Shown here: in pieces, positions 1 through 11,295 of the stretch
Position numbering within the stretch: the stretch's first letter is position 1
Layout of the letters: each line of letters opens with the position of its first letter
Assembly: GCA_018398765.1 (NCBI GenBank)
Contig: JAHBMJ010000873.1
Span: 1-20,472 of the forward strand
From: Chromera velia
Lineage: Eukaryota; Sar; Chromeraceae
Direction of reading: 5' to 3'
Length of the DNA: 20,472 nucleotides
Position numbers and translations under genes: made by a program
Notes under the pieces: generated by a model
Seen by the model: only the letters and a program-made list of their open reading frames with translations
What the model was told of the DNA's origin: nothing
The model's database searches: none

Positions 1-136
1 ATGCATGTGATGGTTACTTACCTCTCTTCCCGTCTCACCTTTGAATGTTCTTTTTCCATCTCCCACGTACATCTCCCGTCCCCCCTCTCCACCGGTCTTC
101 CTGTCTGCCTCTACTGCCTGAGAGTCTCTGTTGCAG

Positions 137-195
137 TTGTCGCACTCCTCCCACAGAAGGGAAACGGCATCAGCGATTTAGAAAGCATCTTCTAG
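137..195 (+). CDS. Partial gene: putative last exon of a plus-strand gene entering from the left edge
   Basis: A TTGCAG acceptor ends at 136, preceded by pyrimidine-rich sequence. It opens a short frame, read in phase 1, ending VALLPQKGNGISDLESIF and a TAG stop at 193-195. An AATAAA lies 70 nt downstream at 265-270. The acceptor type matches the TGCAG signal used by the other genes here. The frame is also open upstream to base 1, but that part is Ser/Cys/Leu-rich and pyrimidine-biased like an intron. The product cannot be identified from 18 residues. If real, this gene converges tail-to-tail with the large minus-strand gene. Confidence 0.4.
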
Positions 196-650
196 ATACA
201 GGGTGTTTAGAGTTGTAAGAGTGAAGCCCCCTCCCGTTGTATGATGCAGGTCTGGCAAAGGGGCAATAAAGCATTGTCCTAGACTCATGCACTGCATGAT
301 GGCCTATAGACCGATTAATAATGATAATGATGATGATGATGATAGGCTGGATGAGGGGTTTTCTGAAAAGGAAAAACAAACGGTCTAGTAGTGATTGGGG
401 TAGTGGATCATGCAAACTGATACCATTTCCTACGATTTCCAGTCAGCACACACACCGCCACTGCAGGCTGAGGCAGATCGGCTTTAATTGGACTGTGCGG
501 TGCGCAAGCACCTAAGTACGTACCCCTCACTTTCTCTCTCATCGATCGATCACCCTCCCCGCCCGTCTCTGATTCAGATGAACGGAGGGCGCGGCGTTCT
601 TCCCTCCCCCTTTTTCATTCTCCCGAACGATTCCATTTGACTCGATCCCC
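196..650. other. Convergent 3' intergenic region
   Basis: This stretch lies between the stop of the left-edge gene and the stop of the minus-strand gene. It holds an (ATG)n microsatellite at about 317-343. On the minus strand it holds ATTAAA at 488-483, about 165 nt past that gene's stop and a possible variant polyadenylation signal. No convincing coding sequence is seen. Confidence 0.5.
265..270 (+). terminator. Candidate AATAAA polyadenylation signal
   Basis: A perfect AATAAA hexamer lies 70 nt after the putative TAG stop of the left-edge exon, on the same strand and at a normal distance for a polyadenylation signal. The hexamer alone is weak evidence. Confidence 0.35.
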
Positions 651-2865
651 TCACGATGGAGGCGGAGGGGACAATTGCTGTTGATGCTGTGGTGGAACAG
701 CTGCTGGGGGACCGCTGTTGAAGACCTCTCTGCGCTGGTCTGCGGGAAGGTTTGCGGAGACCGCAAGCATTGAATCCAGCTGGTCCTGCAGAGAGTTGAA
801 TGAATATTGGGACGCGTTCCCCCAATCTGCACTACTAATCCGACAGTCGCGCTGTATGCACGCTTTTTTTCTCACGGAAACAAACACACACACATACACA
901 TGCGCGCGCGAGAGGAGAGGAGTCGAAAGAAAAGAAAAGACGAGAAAAGCAGGAAGCAGAAGAAAAAAAAAAAAAAGGCAAAAATGCGGGAGCAACACAG
1001 CACCTACCGCCTGGTCGTCCACCGCGTTGATAAACTTGTAGATCTTTGCGCTCCTGCATGCAACAGCATCCCGAGAGAGAGAGAATGAATGCACCGTAGT
1101 GGGGAGAGAGGAAGGATGTGCACAGAGGAGGGGAGGGAAGGGGGACATCCAAACAGAGATCGATAAAAGAAAATACAAAATCACAAAGGGACACTCGATC
1201 TATTCACGTCTTCAGCGCTCTGCCCTCAACCGAAACGCAAACTCTCACCCGGACCCTTCAGATTGGCAGTACGGACTCGACTCATCTTTGCGCGAATCTG
1301 GAAACTTTGTTATGTGTACGTTGTGTGTACGCACGTCATTTGCGCACATGTATGCATGCATTCATATGTCCGTGCGGGTGTACGTATGCATGCATGCATG
1401 GAAGCATGTATATATGCTGATGATGCATACATGTACGCATGAATAAATGTGTATGTGAGTGTATGTGTGTGAATGACTAGCCTCGCAGCGACGTCCTCGA
1501 CGTAGTGGGTGCAGAGTTCCGCGAGGACCATCCAGAAGGAAGAGTACTCGGCGAGTCGCCGGTTGAACCTCTCCCTCAGTCTGCACGCATGCACAGATTG
1601 ATTCGAGCACATGGAGGAAAGACTTGTGGGTGCCTGTGGGTGTATAAACACATACAGCTGTTCCTCAAATATGTATATGTGAAGAAAAGATGGATCAATA
1701 AAGGAGACCAGAAACAAGGATGGACAGCAGCCACGCAAAACAATCCATTCCAAAGAATTAAAAGGAAAAAAAAAGACGGGGCCAGACGTGTGGATCGATA
1801 CGCGAAGGACATAAAGGCGCAGCAAGAATACGAAGAGACACGGAATGATGAGAAAAGACGGATACGCACAGACAGGCAGAGCATACCCCCAAACGAAAGC
1901 TCTAAAGTCTCGATCGATCACGCAGTCCACCGAATGGCCTGTTGAGCGTGCTAGACTGTCCTTTCGAATTTTAATCTTTCATGCTATTATACGTATTCGC
2001 GACAGCCTTTTCTGTAGTGTCCGTTTGTGGGTCTTGGGAGTCTGCCCAAGCGAATTTGCTTTTTCTTGTGCACACTCACCCAGTCATTCATTCATTCAGT
2101 CAGTCAGTCAGTCAGTGAGTCACTCACTGACTCACTTGGGTTTGTGCGCAAAGGAGACGAGGCGCTCGGTGTGGTCCTTCATTTGCGAGAGCCTCTCGAT
2201 GGTGCTGTCCATGTTGGCCCAGAAGTCGCAAAATCGGGCGATGATCAGGTCGACCTGCGTGCATGCGTGTTGTAACAACAACCCATGCATTCATGCAGAA
2301 ATAAACAAACAAGTCCGTAACGAACACGCAAGGTCGACCAACCGACCGACCGAACGAAAGAAAGAGAAGAGGCTGGAAGACAGAAAGGAAGCAAGGAAGG
2401 AAAAAAAGGAAGAATAGAAGAGAAAGACTGAAAAAGGCAGAGAGGTTTCGGCAGCTTCGCCCTCTCCTCACCTTTCGCAATTCTTGAAGAGCAGTTGCAA
2501 GAAGGACGGCATGTTGCACCGCATCTTTGGCATCCGCTGCACAGATCTCTCTCACACACACTCGCGAATACACAGAGAAACACATGCGCGTACGAAAGGA
2601 GACACGCAGACGGACTGCCAGATTGACTGAGTGATGATCGATGCGTCTCTCCTTCCTGTTTCTTCCGAAGCATTCAAACACGAAAGCGGCTTTTCATGAG
2701 GAGGCGCAAACAAGGAAGCGAATTTTTGAGAGGAGCTGGAAACACGAAAGCGCGAAAGGAAGAACACCACCAAACAGCATGAAAGGACGGGGGTCGAAAT
2801 CAAGCAAGGGGACGCGATAATGAAAACGCTACTCAGTTTCCCCCACAAAAAAAGAACAAAAAACA

Positions 2866-2898
<33 letters not shown>

Positions 2899-3216
2899 AA
2901 CAGCAACACGCCTGCCTGCCTGTATGCATGAGATGGATCCTCCCTCCCTCCCTCGCTCGACGGAGAGGCAGCCCCCATGCATGCATTCATACACGGGATC
3001 TGTTCGTTCCAGGCAAGCGGGTCAAGGGGCGTGGGTGTACGCAGACGGCGAGACAGACGGACAGGGAACCCCATTGACTGACAACCAGACACAGAAAGAA
3101 AGAAAGAAACAAAAAGACACAGAGAAAAGCAAGATAGACAAAGAACAAAGAACGGCTGAGAGAGAACGTGTGTGTGTGTGTGTGTGTATGTGTGTGTGCG
3201 AGAGAGTAGAGAGAGG

Positions 3217-3263
<47 letters not shown>

Positions 3264-6082
3264 TAAGGACACAGATGAGAGAGACAGACGCACGTCCTTT
3301 TGCATTTGCAGGGTCCAACACGGCGCCGCCCCCGACAGCCACTGCGGTCTCCCACGGCGCCACTGCCACTGCAGTCACACCCTCATGTATCCCCTTTCCC
3401 CCCACGCCCTCCACGTCCTCTGCAGCCCCCCCCGCCCCCGTCCCTGTCCACCCCCCTCTCACGGATTGAGGAGGAGACCCAGCAGGCAGGGCCACGTCAA
3501 GTCGGAGCGCATCACTCCATCTACCCGACCCCTCTCTCTCCCTCCCCCCACCGCCCGGAGTAACACCAAGACTCTCCTGCTGAGTAGGTCTACCTCCACC
3601 GCCCCTTTCCCTTTCTGTTCCCGTCCTTGATCCTCGCTCTGCTTCCTGATCCTCGAAGTTCTCTCCCGAATCATCCATGGGGACCAGACCGAGGGAGGAC
3701 GAGGAGCCTGCATGCACGCGATCAGACAGACAGACAACAGCATCACGTAGTGGTACAAACGTACAGACGTACGCAAGTATAGAAATTGAACTTCAAACAT
3801 CGCGCCAAATGGCTCCGAAGACTGTGGGACCTGAGAAAAGCGAGGAAAAGAAATACGTCGAAATTAATCGCGGAATCATACCAGAAACTTTCCTCCATAC
3901 TTCGATCGAGACCAAAGAAAATTGAGGGAAGCCACGAACAAAGCATGTCCCCGAGGAGACAGCCAATCTCCACAGACAGAACGGAATGCAGGCATAGGAT
4001 CGAGGCAGAAAGAAGGAAGAGGCCGTGGGGGTCCACAAACAAACCACTCAAGCGATCATGAAGATAGATTTTTGGTTACCGACCCGCAACGCCGGTTCCC
4101 TCCCTCCCTCCCTGCCAGCCTACCCACCTACCTGCAGTGATTTGCTGCATGGCCCCCCGTCCCCTCGCCTGTCCCGTCGGCCCCCCTTCTCTCTCCCCGG
4201 CCTGCGCGCATAAGGCCGCAAGCAAACGTACGTGCATACGGTGCACACATGTGCACGCACACACATATGCAAAGGCAGATGCCTACCTCTACCTTGTCGC
4301 ACATTGCGTCCACGTCTCTGTGGTTGCCATCTCTCTGCGTGCCTCCGATTCCGTTCCTCTCTTCTTTTCGAGCCCTGCGGTCGCTCATCCGTCTGCCTGC
4401 CTGCATGCCTGTCCGTCTATCTGTCTGTCTGTCTGAGAATGAATTACTCATTTGTCCTGCCGAAACACAGAACGAAAAAAGAAACAAGGAAAACGACGCA
4501 CACAAAAGGAAAAAAAACGTCCATCCTCTTTTTTCATGAGCGCATTCACTTCTTTTAGTGTGCTGTCCATTGGACTGCTCCTTCCCTCGTCCCCGTCTTC
4601 CTTCCTTCCTCTGTTGGCTCGGTCCTTGTAGCACGACAATATCTATCGGTCTTGATACGATCCAAATATGTACAGATCCGGATTGATTTGTACGGATTCT
4701 GTCAATTGGGGTGTCTGACTGACTGTCTGTCTGTCTGTCTGTCCACCCAGTCCGCTCTCTCTCACACGTTCCTTCCTGCTATCCGTCCACTTTCGCTCTC
4801 TCCCAACGACAGGAAGGAAGAAAGGAAGGCGGACAGACAGACTGACAGATGCAGAGTGTCAGAAAGACAGACAGATGAACAAACAAACAAACATATAGAT
4901 ATTGATACACATACCTGCGAAGCCGCAGCCCCTCCCTTCCCGGTATCGTGGACAACGGCTTGCTGGGCTATCTCCTTCATCAGCATCTGCTCCCTCCGCG
5001 TCTGCACTGCCTGAACCTGCACAACATCACCCACACACGCACAGACACAGAGACAGACACAGACACACACACACACACACACACACACATTCCTTTTTCT
5101 CTCCACGGAAATCACCGAAGTTGGGACCAAAACCTGCTAGAGCAGCGAAACAAACAGGCAAAAGCGAAGGAAAAGTTGTTCTTTTCGCTCAGCTTGCTGA
5201 TCAAATGAATGTACAGCCATGCAATAAAAGAAAATCGAGTTAAGCTGTACACGCTTGGTGTCTCCGGACAGATCTCGATCAAAGTATTTGTGCACACATC
5301 GACCGAGCTCTCCAGACACTCACATACCCGTTGCGAGATGATGTCCCTGCCGGCCGTGAGAACTCCCGGCGTCATGAACAGAAGATCCAGCATGTCATTC
5401 ACCTGCAAGCAGGCAAGCAGCCAAGATAGAAAGAAAGAAAGAAAGAAAGAAAGAAATCAAGAAAGAAAGAAAGAAAGAAAGAAAGAGGAAACATGCAGGC
5501 AGGGAGGAAAGACGCTGCGGGAAGGCCTCCGTCCTCCCTCCCCCAGCTGATCGAAGAGATTGTCGTTTTCTTTTTTTTTCCTCCCCCAAACGGTAAAAAA
5601 AAGAACGAACCGGGTGCCCACCCACTGACCCACCCACCGTGTCGTCTGGCCTCCCAATCCCTGCAGGCGAGTCCCCGCTTCCCTCGCCCCCGCCATCCCC
5701 GCTCATGCCCCCTCTGGAAAGACCGTGCTGGCCCTCCGCTCCTCTTGCTCCCCTACCCCCAATCTCATCACCATCACCATCAGCAGCATCCTCGCTGTCT
5801 GTCTTATCTGTCATCAGACCACGGAGTTGATGCATCAACCGCTCTCTGCAAATATGCAACAACAAAAAAACAAACACACAGGTACCTACGCATGCCAAGA
5901 CGATGTGCAGACACTCATCCATGAATGACGTGCCTTCATTCAGAAAATTCTCTTTTCATCAAACGACTGAGGGTCACAGTCGATAATGCACATGACAAGC
6001 ATCGCAAAATTGATACACAAACGACACAGAAGCGCGCATTCTCCCCCTCCCCCCGACACACCTATTCAAAAACTTTTGCACG

Positions 6083-6115
<33 letters not shown>

Positions 6116-9100
6116 ACTCACTCACTCACTCACTCACAGACGAACGCGAGCACACACACACAACGAGGGCGTCCAAGTGAGCACGCGGGATGAGTTTCTG
6201 AAGAATGAATGAATGATGCGTTCATTTGAGCAGCATGGATTTGTTGATCGAATCACTGACAGACCCACCCATGCACTGACTCACCGAATATCCTGATATT
6301 TGACCGTCGAGCGGAGGTCATCCATCGTCTCATCGTATTGGCTTCCCTCCCTTTCTCTTTCCCTTTCCCTTTCCCTCCCCACAGCCTCATGCTGGTTCGA
6401 CCCCGGACCGGTAGAGGACGAAGAGGATGAAGACGACGAAGAAGAGACAAACATTGTCGGAGGACTCGGAGAGGCAACCGCCCCGTCTCCTCCTCCCGAT
6501 CGTGGGGACGCAGAAATCCCTTCAGCAGTCGCGCTCTCTTCTGTCAAAGGCCTCTCTCTCTGCACCACCGGACACGAAGGCAGCGCTTCCACTCCACCCC
6601 CTCTACCAGTCTCCCTTTCCCCCTCGATGGCGGGATGGCCCGGGCCGCCAGACACAGACACACCGCTGGTAGTGTTCGCGTTTGCACTCCCAAGGGCATC
6701 ACCTCCCGAGCTGTCTGATGCTACCACCCCGTCTGTCAAGGCGAAGAGGGGGGTAGGGGGGTCAACCGCCCCCCCCCTGGCAGAACCCTCAGGGCCGAGC
6801 AGCGCCCCCTGAGGTTCCCTCCCAGGCAGCGCCGGAATTGCAGCTGTGCTCTCGGCCTTGGCGACAGACATGACGTACGAGTCCACGTCTCTCTTCGCAT
6901 CACGGGCAGACTCCACAAGGGTGTTGACGTCTCTGCAACGTTGCAACATTCAGCATCTGTCGCCTATCGTCTCTCTGGATTCATCTACCGCCCCACTTCG
7001 CGTCATTGGGTTCAGTGGAAAGAAAAGAACATCCAGACTTCATGCATGCGCACTCTCTCTTCTACAAATTGACCGGATTCAATGCTTACGAGGTCCCATA
7101 GCTATGTGCGTGTTCACCCACTCATCCTGTAGGCTGTGTCACCCTCCTTACCCACGCACCCCGGCTGGAATGCATGGCGTGTTTCTTCTCTTCTCTTCAG
7201 ACTGCAGCAGGCTGACCTGATGACTTGCGAGTATGTCTCCTTGACCTCCTGGGCGTCCTTCTTCATCTGCCCCACCCACTTCCGGACATCCTCCAAAAAC
7301 CCTATGGCCAGTGCAGGCTCGTCCTGGTCAACAGCCAACTCCAAGTCCGGCAGCAGAGCGAGGACGGACTGGCAGGTCTTCCCGAACTGCAAACGTACGT
7401 GCATATATTAATTCGTGCATACAAACGGACACACAGCCTTACAGACAGAGAGAGAGAGAGAGAGAAAGATGTCGTCACGCAACCCCACCACCCCTGCAGC
7501 TACCTCAGTCCCTCACTTACTTTGGTGATGACTGCCGATGCGTTGTGCTGCACAGTTCGGCACTCGACCGCGTAGTGTTTGATCTTTCTCGCCAGCACCG
7601 GGTGATGTCTAAAGGCCATGTAAGCGAGTTGGAATTTCGTCGCAATCGACACCTGCATTTCAGTCACTCAACTTTTTTATGTGCACTTCGACACCACAAA
7701 AGAGCTTTTCGAATTATTTTTTTGATCCACGGGTAACAGTACATGCGCACTCTTAGCAAGCGAAAGCGCAACGTACTATAAATATCGATACACCACTCCC
7801 TTCTGGTGACGATCACGATCGGTATCTGCCCGCCTGGCATCGGACCAACAGGGAAGAAGAAAGGAAACAAATGGAAAGAGAACCCTTCTTTGCCAGCCAG
7901 GCAACCCAAAAACCAACCAAAGAAACAAACAAACAAAAGACTAAACCAGTGAAGTGACAGTGAAACCCCGTCGGTCCCCCACCTCCCCCGCCCCGCCTGC
8001 AAATCGTCCAGGCAAAACACCTAGCTGTCTTATTTTGTACTATTCATACGCATACGATCTCTTCAACACTTGCACAGCCAGCGCCTGTCTCTCTCCGAGT
8101 GTTCCCACCCACCCACCCACTGACTTACCTGCAACTCGTACAGTTCGTTCAGATTGAAGACCTGTCTGGCTGCACTCTCCCCGTTCCCCCCCACCTCGTC
8201 CCCTCCCTGTGCACCCCCTTGTCCTGGTCGCGTTCTGCTCTGCGTGTGGCTCTTGGGGTGATGTCCCGGCCCGCCTCCTCCTCCTCCTGCTGCTGCTGCT
8301 GCTGCCGGTCCCAGATGACCGGATTCCGTTTTTGCCACTTTTTCGGGTGGCCTGTGGTCGGGCGACGTCACTGTCACAGTCGTCACCCCGTCTGGAGCCC
8401 TTTCTCTCTCTCTCTCCCCTCCCGGAGGACCCCCGGGGGATTCATGAGCGGAGGAGCCCCCGGCGGGTGCCTGCTGCATGGATGCAGCCGGCAACTTTTG
8501 CTGCTGCGGCGGCGGCGGCCCCGACGGTGGGTAGTAATACGGGGCCACTGGGGGCGGGTATCCAGGCGGTGCAGCAAAATTCTGCGTTTCGGGACCACCT
8601 TGCTGCTGTGGTGCACCGGCACCTGGCGCCGCTGCCCCTGGTTGGGGCCAATAGGGCCCCGGCGGTGGCGGCCAGCCCCAGTAGGGCGGATACGGTCCGT
8701 AGGGGTATCCGTATGGCCCGGGGCCGGGGCCCCCACCGGGACCCTGTGGAGCCCCAGGGGCCCCGGCATGTCCCTGCTGCTGTTGCTGCTGAGGCTCTTC
8801 AGCTACTCTGTGCTGCCACCATGCTGCAGGTGGTGCGGGCTGCGGAGCGGTTGGGGGTGAGCCTGTCTGTTCCTCCATCTGGTGAGGCGTCTGCCTGTAG
8901 TTTCCTGCAGGGGGTCCGTCCTGGGCCTCTTGTGGGATCCCGGGGGGGGGAGAGGGAGAGCGGGGCACGCCTGTACCCGCAGCTGGGGGGGGGTGCTGTT
9001 GGTGGTGGTGCCTTCTGCTGTTTCCGTGGTCGTGCTGCTGGTGGTGCCTTCTCTGATTCGCTCCTCCTCCTCCTCCTGCGTATGCGGCAGCCGAGTGAGA

Positions 9101-11263
9101 GTGGGAGGAGCCGCCCCCCAAAATTGCCCCAGCGTGTATCGGGGGGGTGTTCCCGCCTTCCCCTGAGTTCCGCGTGGTGGCACTGGTGGAGTCCATCAAG
9201 GGTGGAAGGGCTGCAGGCAGAATCACTCTAGGTACTCAATCGGTTGTTCATTCATTCATTTATTCGGTTGTTCATTCATTCATTCATTCATTCATTCATC
9301 ATGAAAGACAGAAATTCGTTTCCTCCAGTTTTTTGTGGAAGGACTCTTTTTGAATTCAGGCAGTTGTCCCTCTATCTATTCGACTCAACAACCCCCCCCG
9401 CGTTTAAAGTGTTGGGGGGAAGTCCGACGGTCCCCTTCATCACGGTTCGCTTTCCTTCCTGCTTCTACAGACAAAGACGTACTCAGGTGTACCAATACAT
9501 ACTTGCTTAGACAAGCATCCATTCTCTCTTTACCCTCCAATAATGCACGCCTCTGGAATGCACGCACACGAAGAGACCCAGACAGACAGACAGACAGACA
9601 GACAGAATGACTGATTGACTGACAGACTGACGTGGCACTTCCGGGCCAAAAGGGGCCGACAGCCAGGGGTGTGTGTCAAGGTCTCCCCATCTGCAGGAAG
9701 GGCAAGGAAAGGGAACCACATGGACAGACACACACACTGACGCACGCACGCGCGCACATGATTCTTTGTTGACGGACAGATTGATAGACATCTCGAGCTC
9801 AACGTCGGTACGAAAAGGCGAAGAGACATCGATGATCTTCTTTCTTTCGTTCCTTTTGTTTCTTTGGTTTCGTTTCGTTTCTTTGTTTCTTTCCTTCGTT
9901 TGGTTTCTTTCTTTGCTTCCTTCCTGTGTGGGTTGTGGGTAAACCAGGGTGGGACTCATAGATGCGGCGGTCGATCTTCAGAGTGCCCTGGAGAAAATGA
10001 AGTGAATTCACTTAGCTGCTTCACTCAAATTTGGTGTGCTGCAGGGACCGCCAGCCAGCTACTGAAAATCTGATCAGCACATCAATTCTACTGAATTCAA
10101 TGTTTCTTTCTTTCTTCCTGTCTGTTTCATTCAGGGGATAACCGTACCCCATGAAGTCAGCGGCCTACCTATCCATCTATCTGCCTGCCTGTCTGCCTGC
10201 CCACTTCGCTCATACCGGAACGTACTCATGTACTTGTTTTATTCTTTCAGACTTACTTCAGTCTCTTGTCCGGGTTGACTGTCATCAGTCCGCTGATCAG
10301 ATTTTTGGCCTCCGCACTCACTTTCTTGAACGAGGCGTACCTGCATATACCAACTCATTCACACGCAGGGATTCGTTCGGCCAAACGATTTCACGTCTGC
10401 ACTTGTCTGTCTCAATTTGCCTTCATCTCTTTTATTCACACATGAAAGTGACAGGCGCAGACGCACATGTAGACAGAGAGACCAGAAGGTCCGGACAAGG
10501 GCATGAGGACAAGAGAAACGGAAGGCAAAAAAAGAGAAACAAAAAGAGGGGGGGGGAACAAGCCAAGAGGACAAACTGACAAACCGACCGAAAGTGGAAA
10601 CTCCCATTGGCAATCAGCGTCTCCACAGGGCCTGCGTGCATGCATGCAAAGATGCAGGCAGACACGTACACGCACAACGCGGGATACAAATAGTACGGAG
10701 ATTCACGCACAACGCACACCCTCAGACAGTCCCAGACGCAATCAATCACCCACCCAGGGAGAGGGGGGGGGAGGAAAGAAAGAGGACACGCGCCTTTGAG
10801 AGGATCACACAAACACCCACCCACTCTCACCCACCCACATCACGTACAGCCACCCACCCGTGCGCGTGTCGAAAGGATAAGTTCCCCCCAACATCACGTA
10901 GAGCAGCACTCCCAACGACCACATGTCAGCTGCGGACGTGTAGCTAGTCCCCTTGTTGGCTGCCTCGATCACCTCGGGAGCCCAGTACTGCAGCTAGGCA
11001 GAAAGCGCAGATAGATGCGTGCATGCTTGCATGCAAACATAGATATATAAACGAGAACTCACTCATGTTACTTCAATGCTTGAATGATGATGTCTAAGAA
11101 TGCATGAATCATCACACTGTATTAAGAGTTGAAACCAGAGAATAGAGAGAGCAACCAAACACTCCAGCATATACAAACAGATAGACGTGAAGGAAGACAG
11201 GCACGAAGGGAGCATTTAGGCGAGACAGACTATATGTTTCTTCTTCTCCCTTCTTTTCTTCAT

Positions 11264-11295
<32 letters not shown>

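Larger units (their letters stand above)
651..7652 (-). other. Helical C-terminal region of unknown family (exons 7-20)
   Basis: These are fourteen exons with consistent phases. The ordered parts are alpha-helical and amphipathic, with no membrane span or signal. Exons 7-8 carry [17 protein letters not shown] and [19 protein letters not shown]. Exon 9 opens with [20 protein letters not shown], then becomes Ser/Pro/Gly-rich. Exons 11-12 carry [15 protein letters not shown] and [15 protein letters not shown]. Exons 16-18 carry [35 protein letters not shown] and [16 protein letters not shown], and exon 19 carries [13 protein letters not shown]. The tail is Gln/Pro-rich and ends PPPPS. Long disordered inserts (exons 9, 10, 14, 15) interrupt the helices. 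No catalytic motif is visible. A tethering, coiled-coil or helical-bundle role is possible, but I do not recognise the family. Confidence 0.7.
9211..9631 (-). other. Intron 5 of the kinase-helical gene, or intergenic region plus a terminal exon
   Basis: It starts GTCAGTCTGTCAGTCAATCAGTC, running into a (CTGT)n array. It contains the possible terminal exon 9464-9385 and a (TGAA)n array at 9247-9300, and it ends CCTGCAG. There is no other coding signal. If the genes are separate, 9197-9384 is the whole 190-bp intergenic gap. Confidence 0.5.

Noticed and set aside
1310-1930. Long minus-strand open frame of about 206 codons
   Set aside because: Mostly Cys/His/Thr-rich translation of intronic simple sequence. 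Only the short segment at 1580-1482 fits the exon chain.
3022-3717. Single minus-strand frame from 3717 to 3022 taken as one exon
   Set aside because: Only 3707-3294 is supported. Beyond the GGAC/GTGCGT donor it becomes Ser-Leu and Thr-His repeats from microsatellites.
5270-5327. Extension of exon 11 ([19 protein letters not shown])
   Set aside because: Helix-like and open, but GTATGT directly after CGG gives phase 0 joining to exon 12. No suitable donor ends the extension.
6300-6812. Plus-strand 170-codon frame with acidic and Pro-rich runs
   Set aside because: Antisense shadow of the Ser- and Arg-Glu-repeat exon on the minus strand.
8209-9231. Plus-strand open frame of 340 codons opposite the large disordered exon
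   Set aside because: It is a shadow of the GC-rich, repeat-coding minus-strand exon, which has proper splice signals and matching phases.
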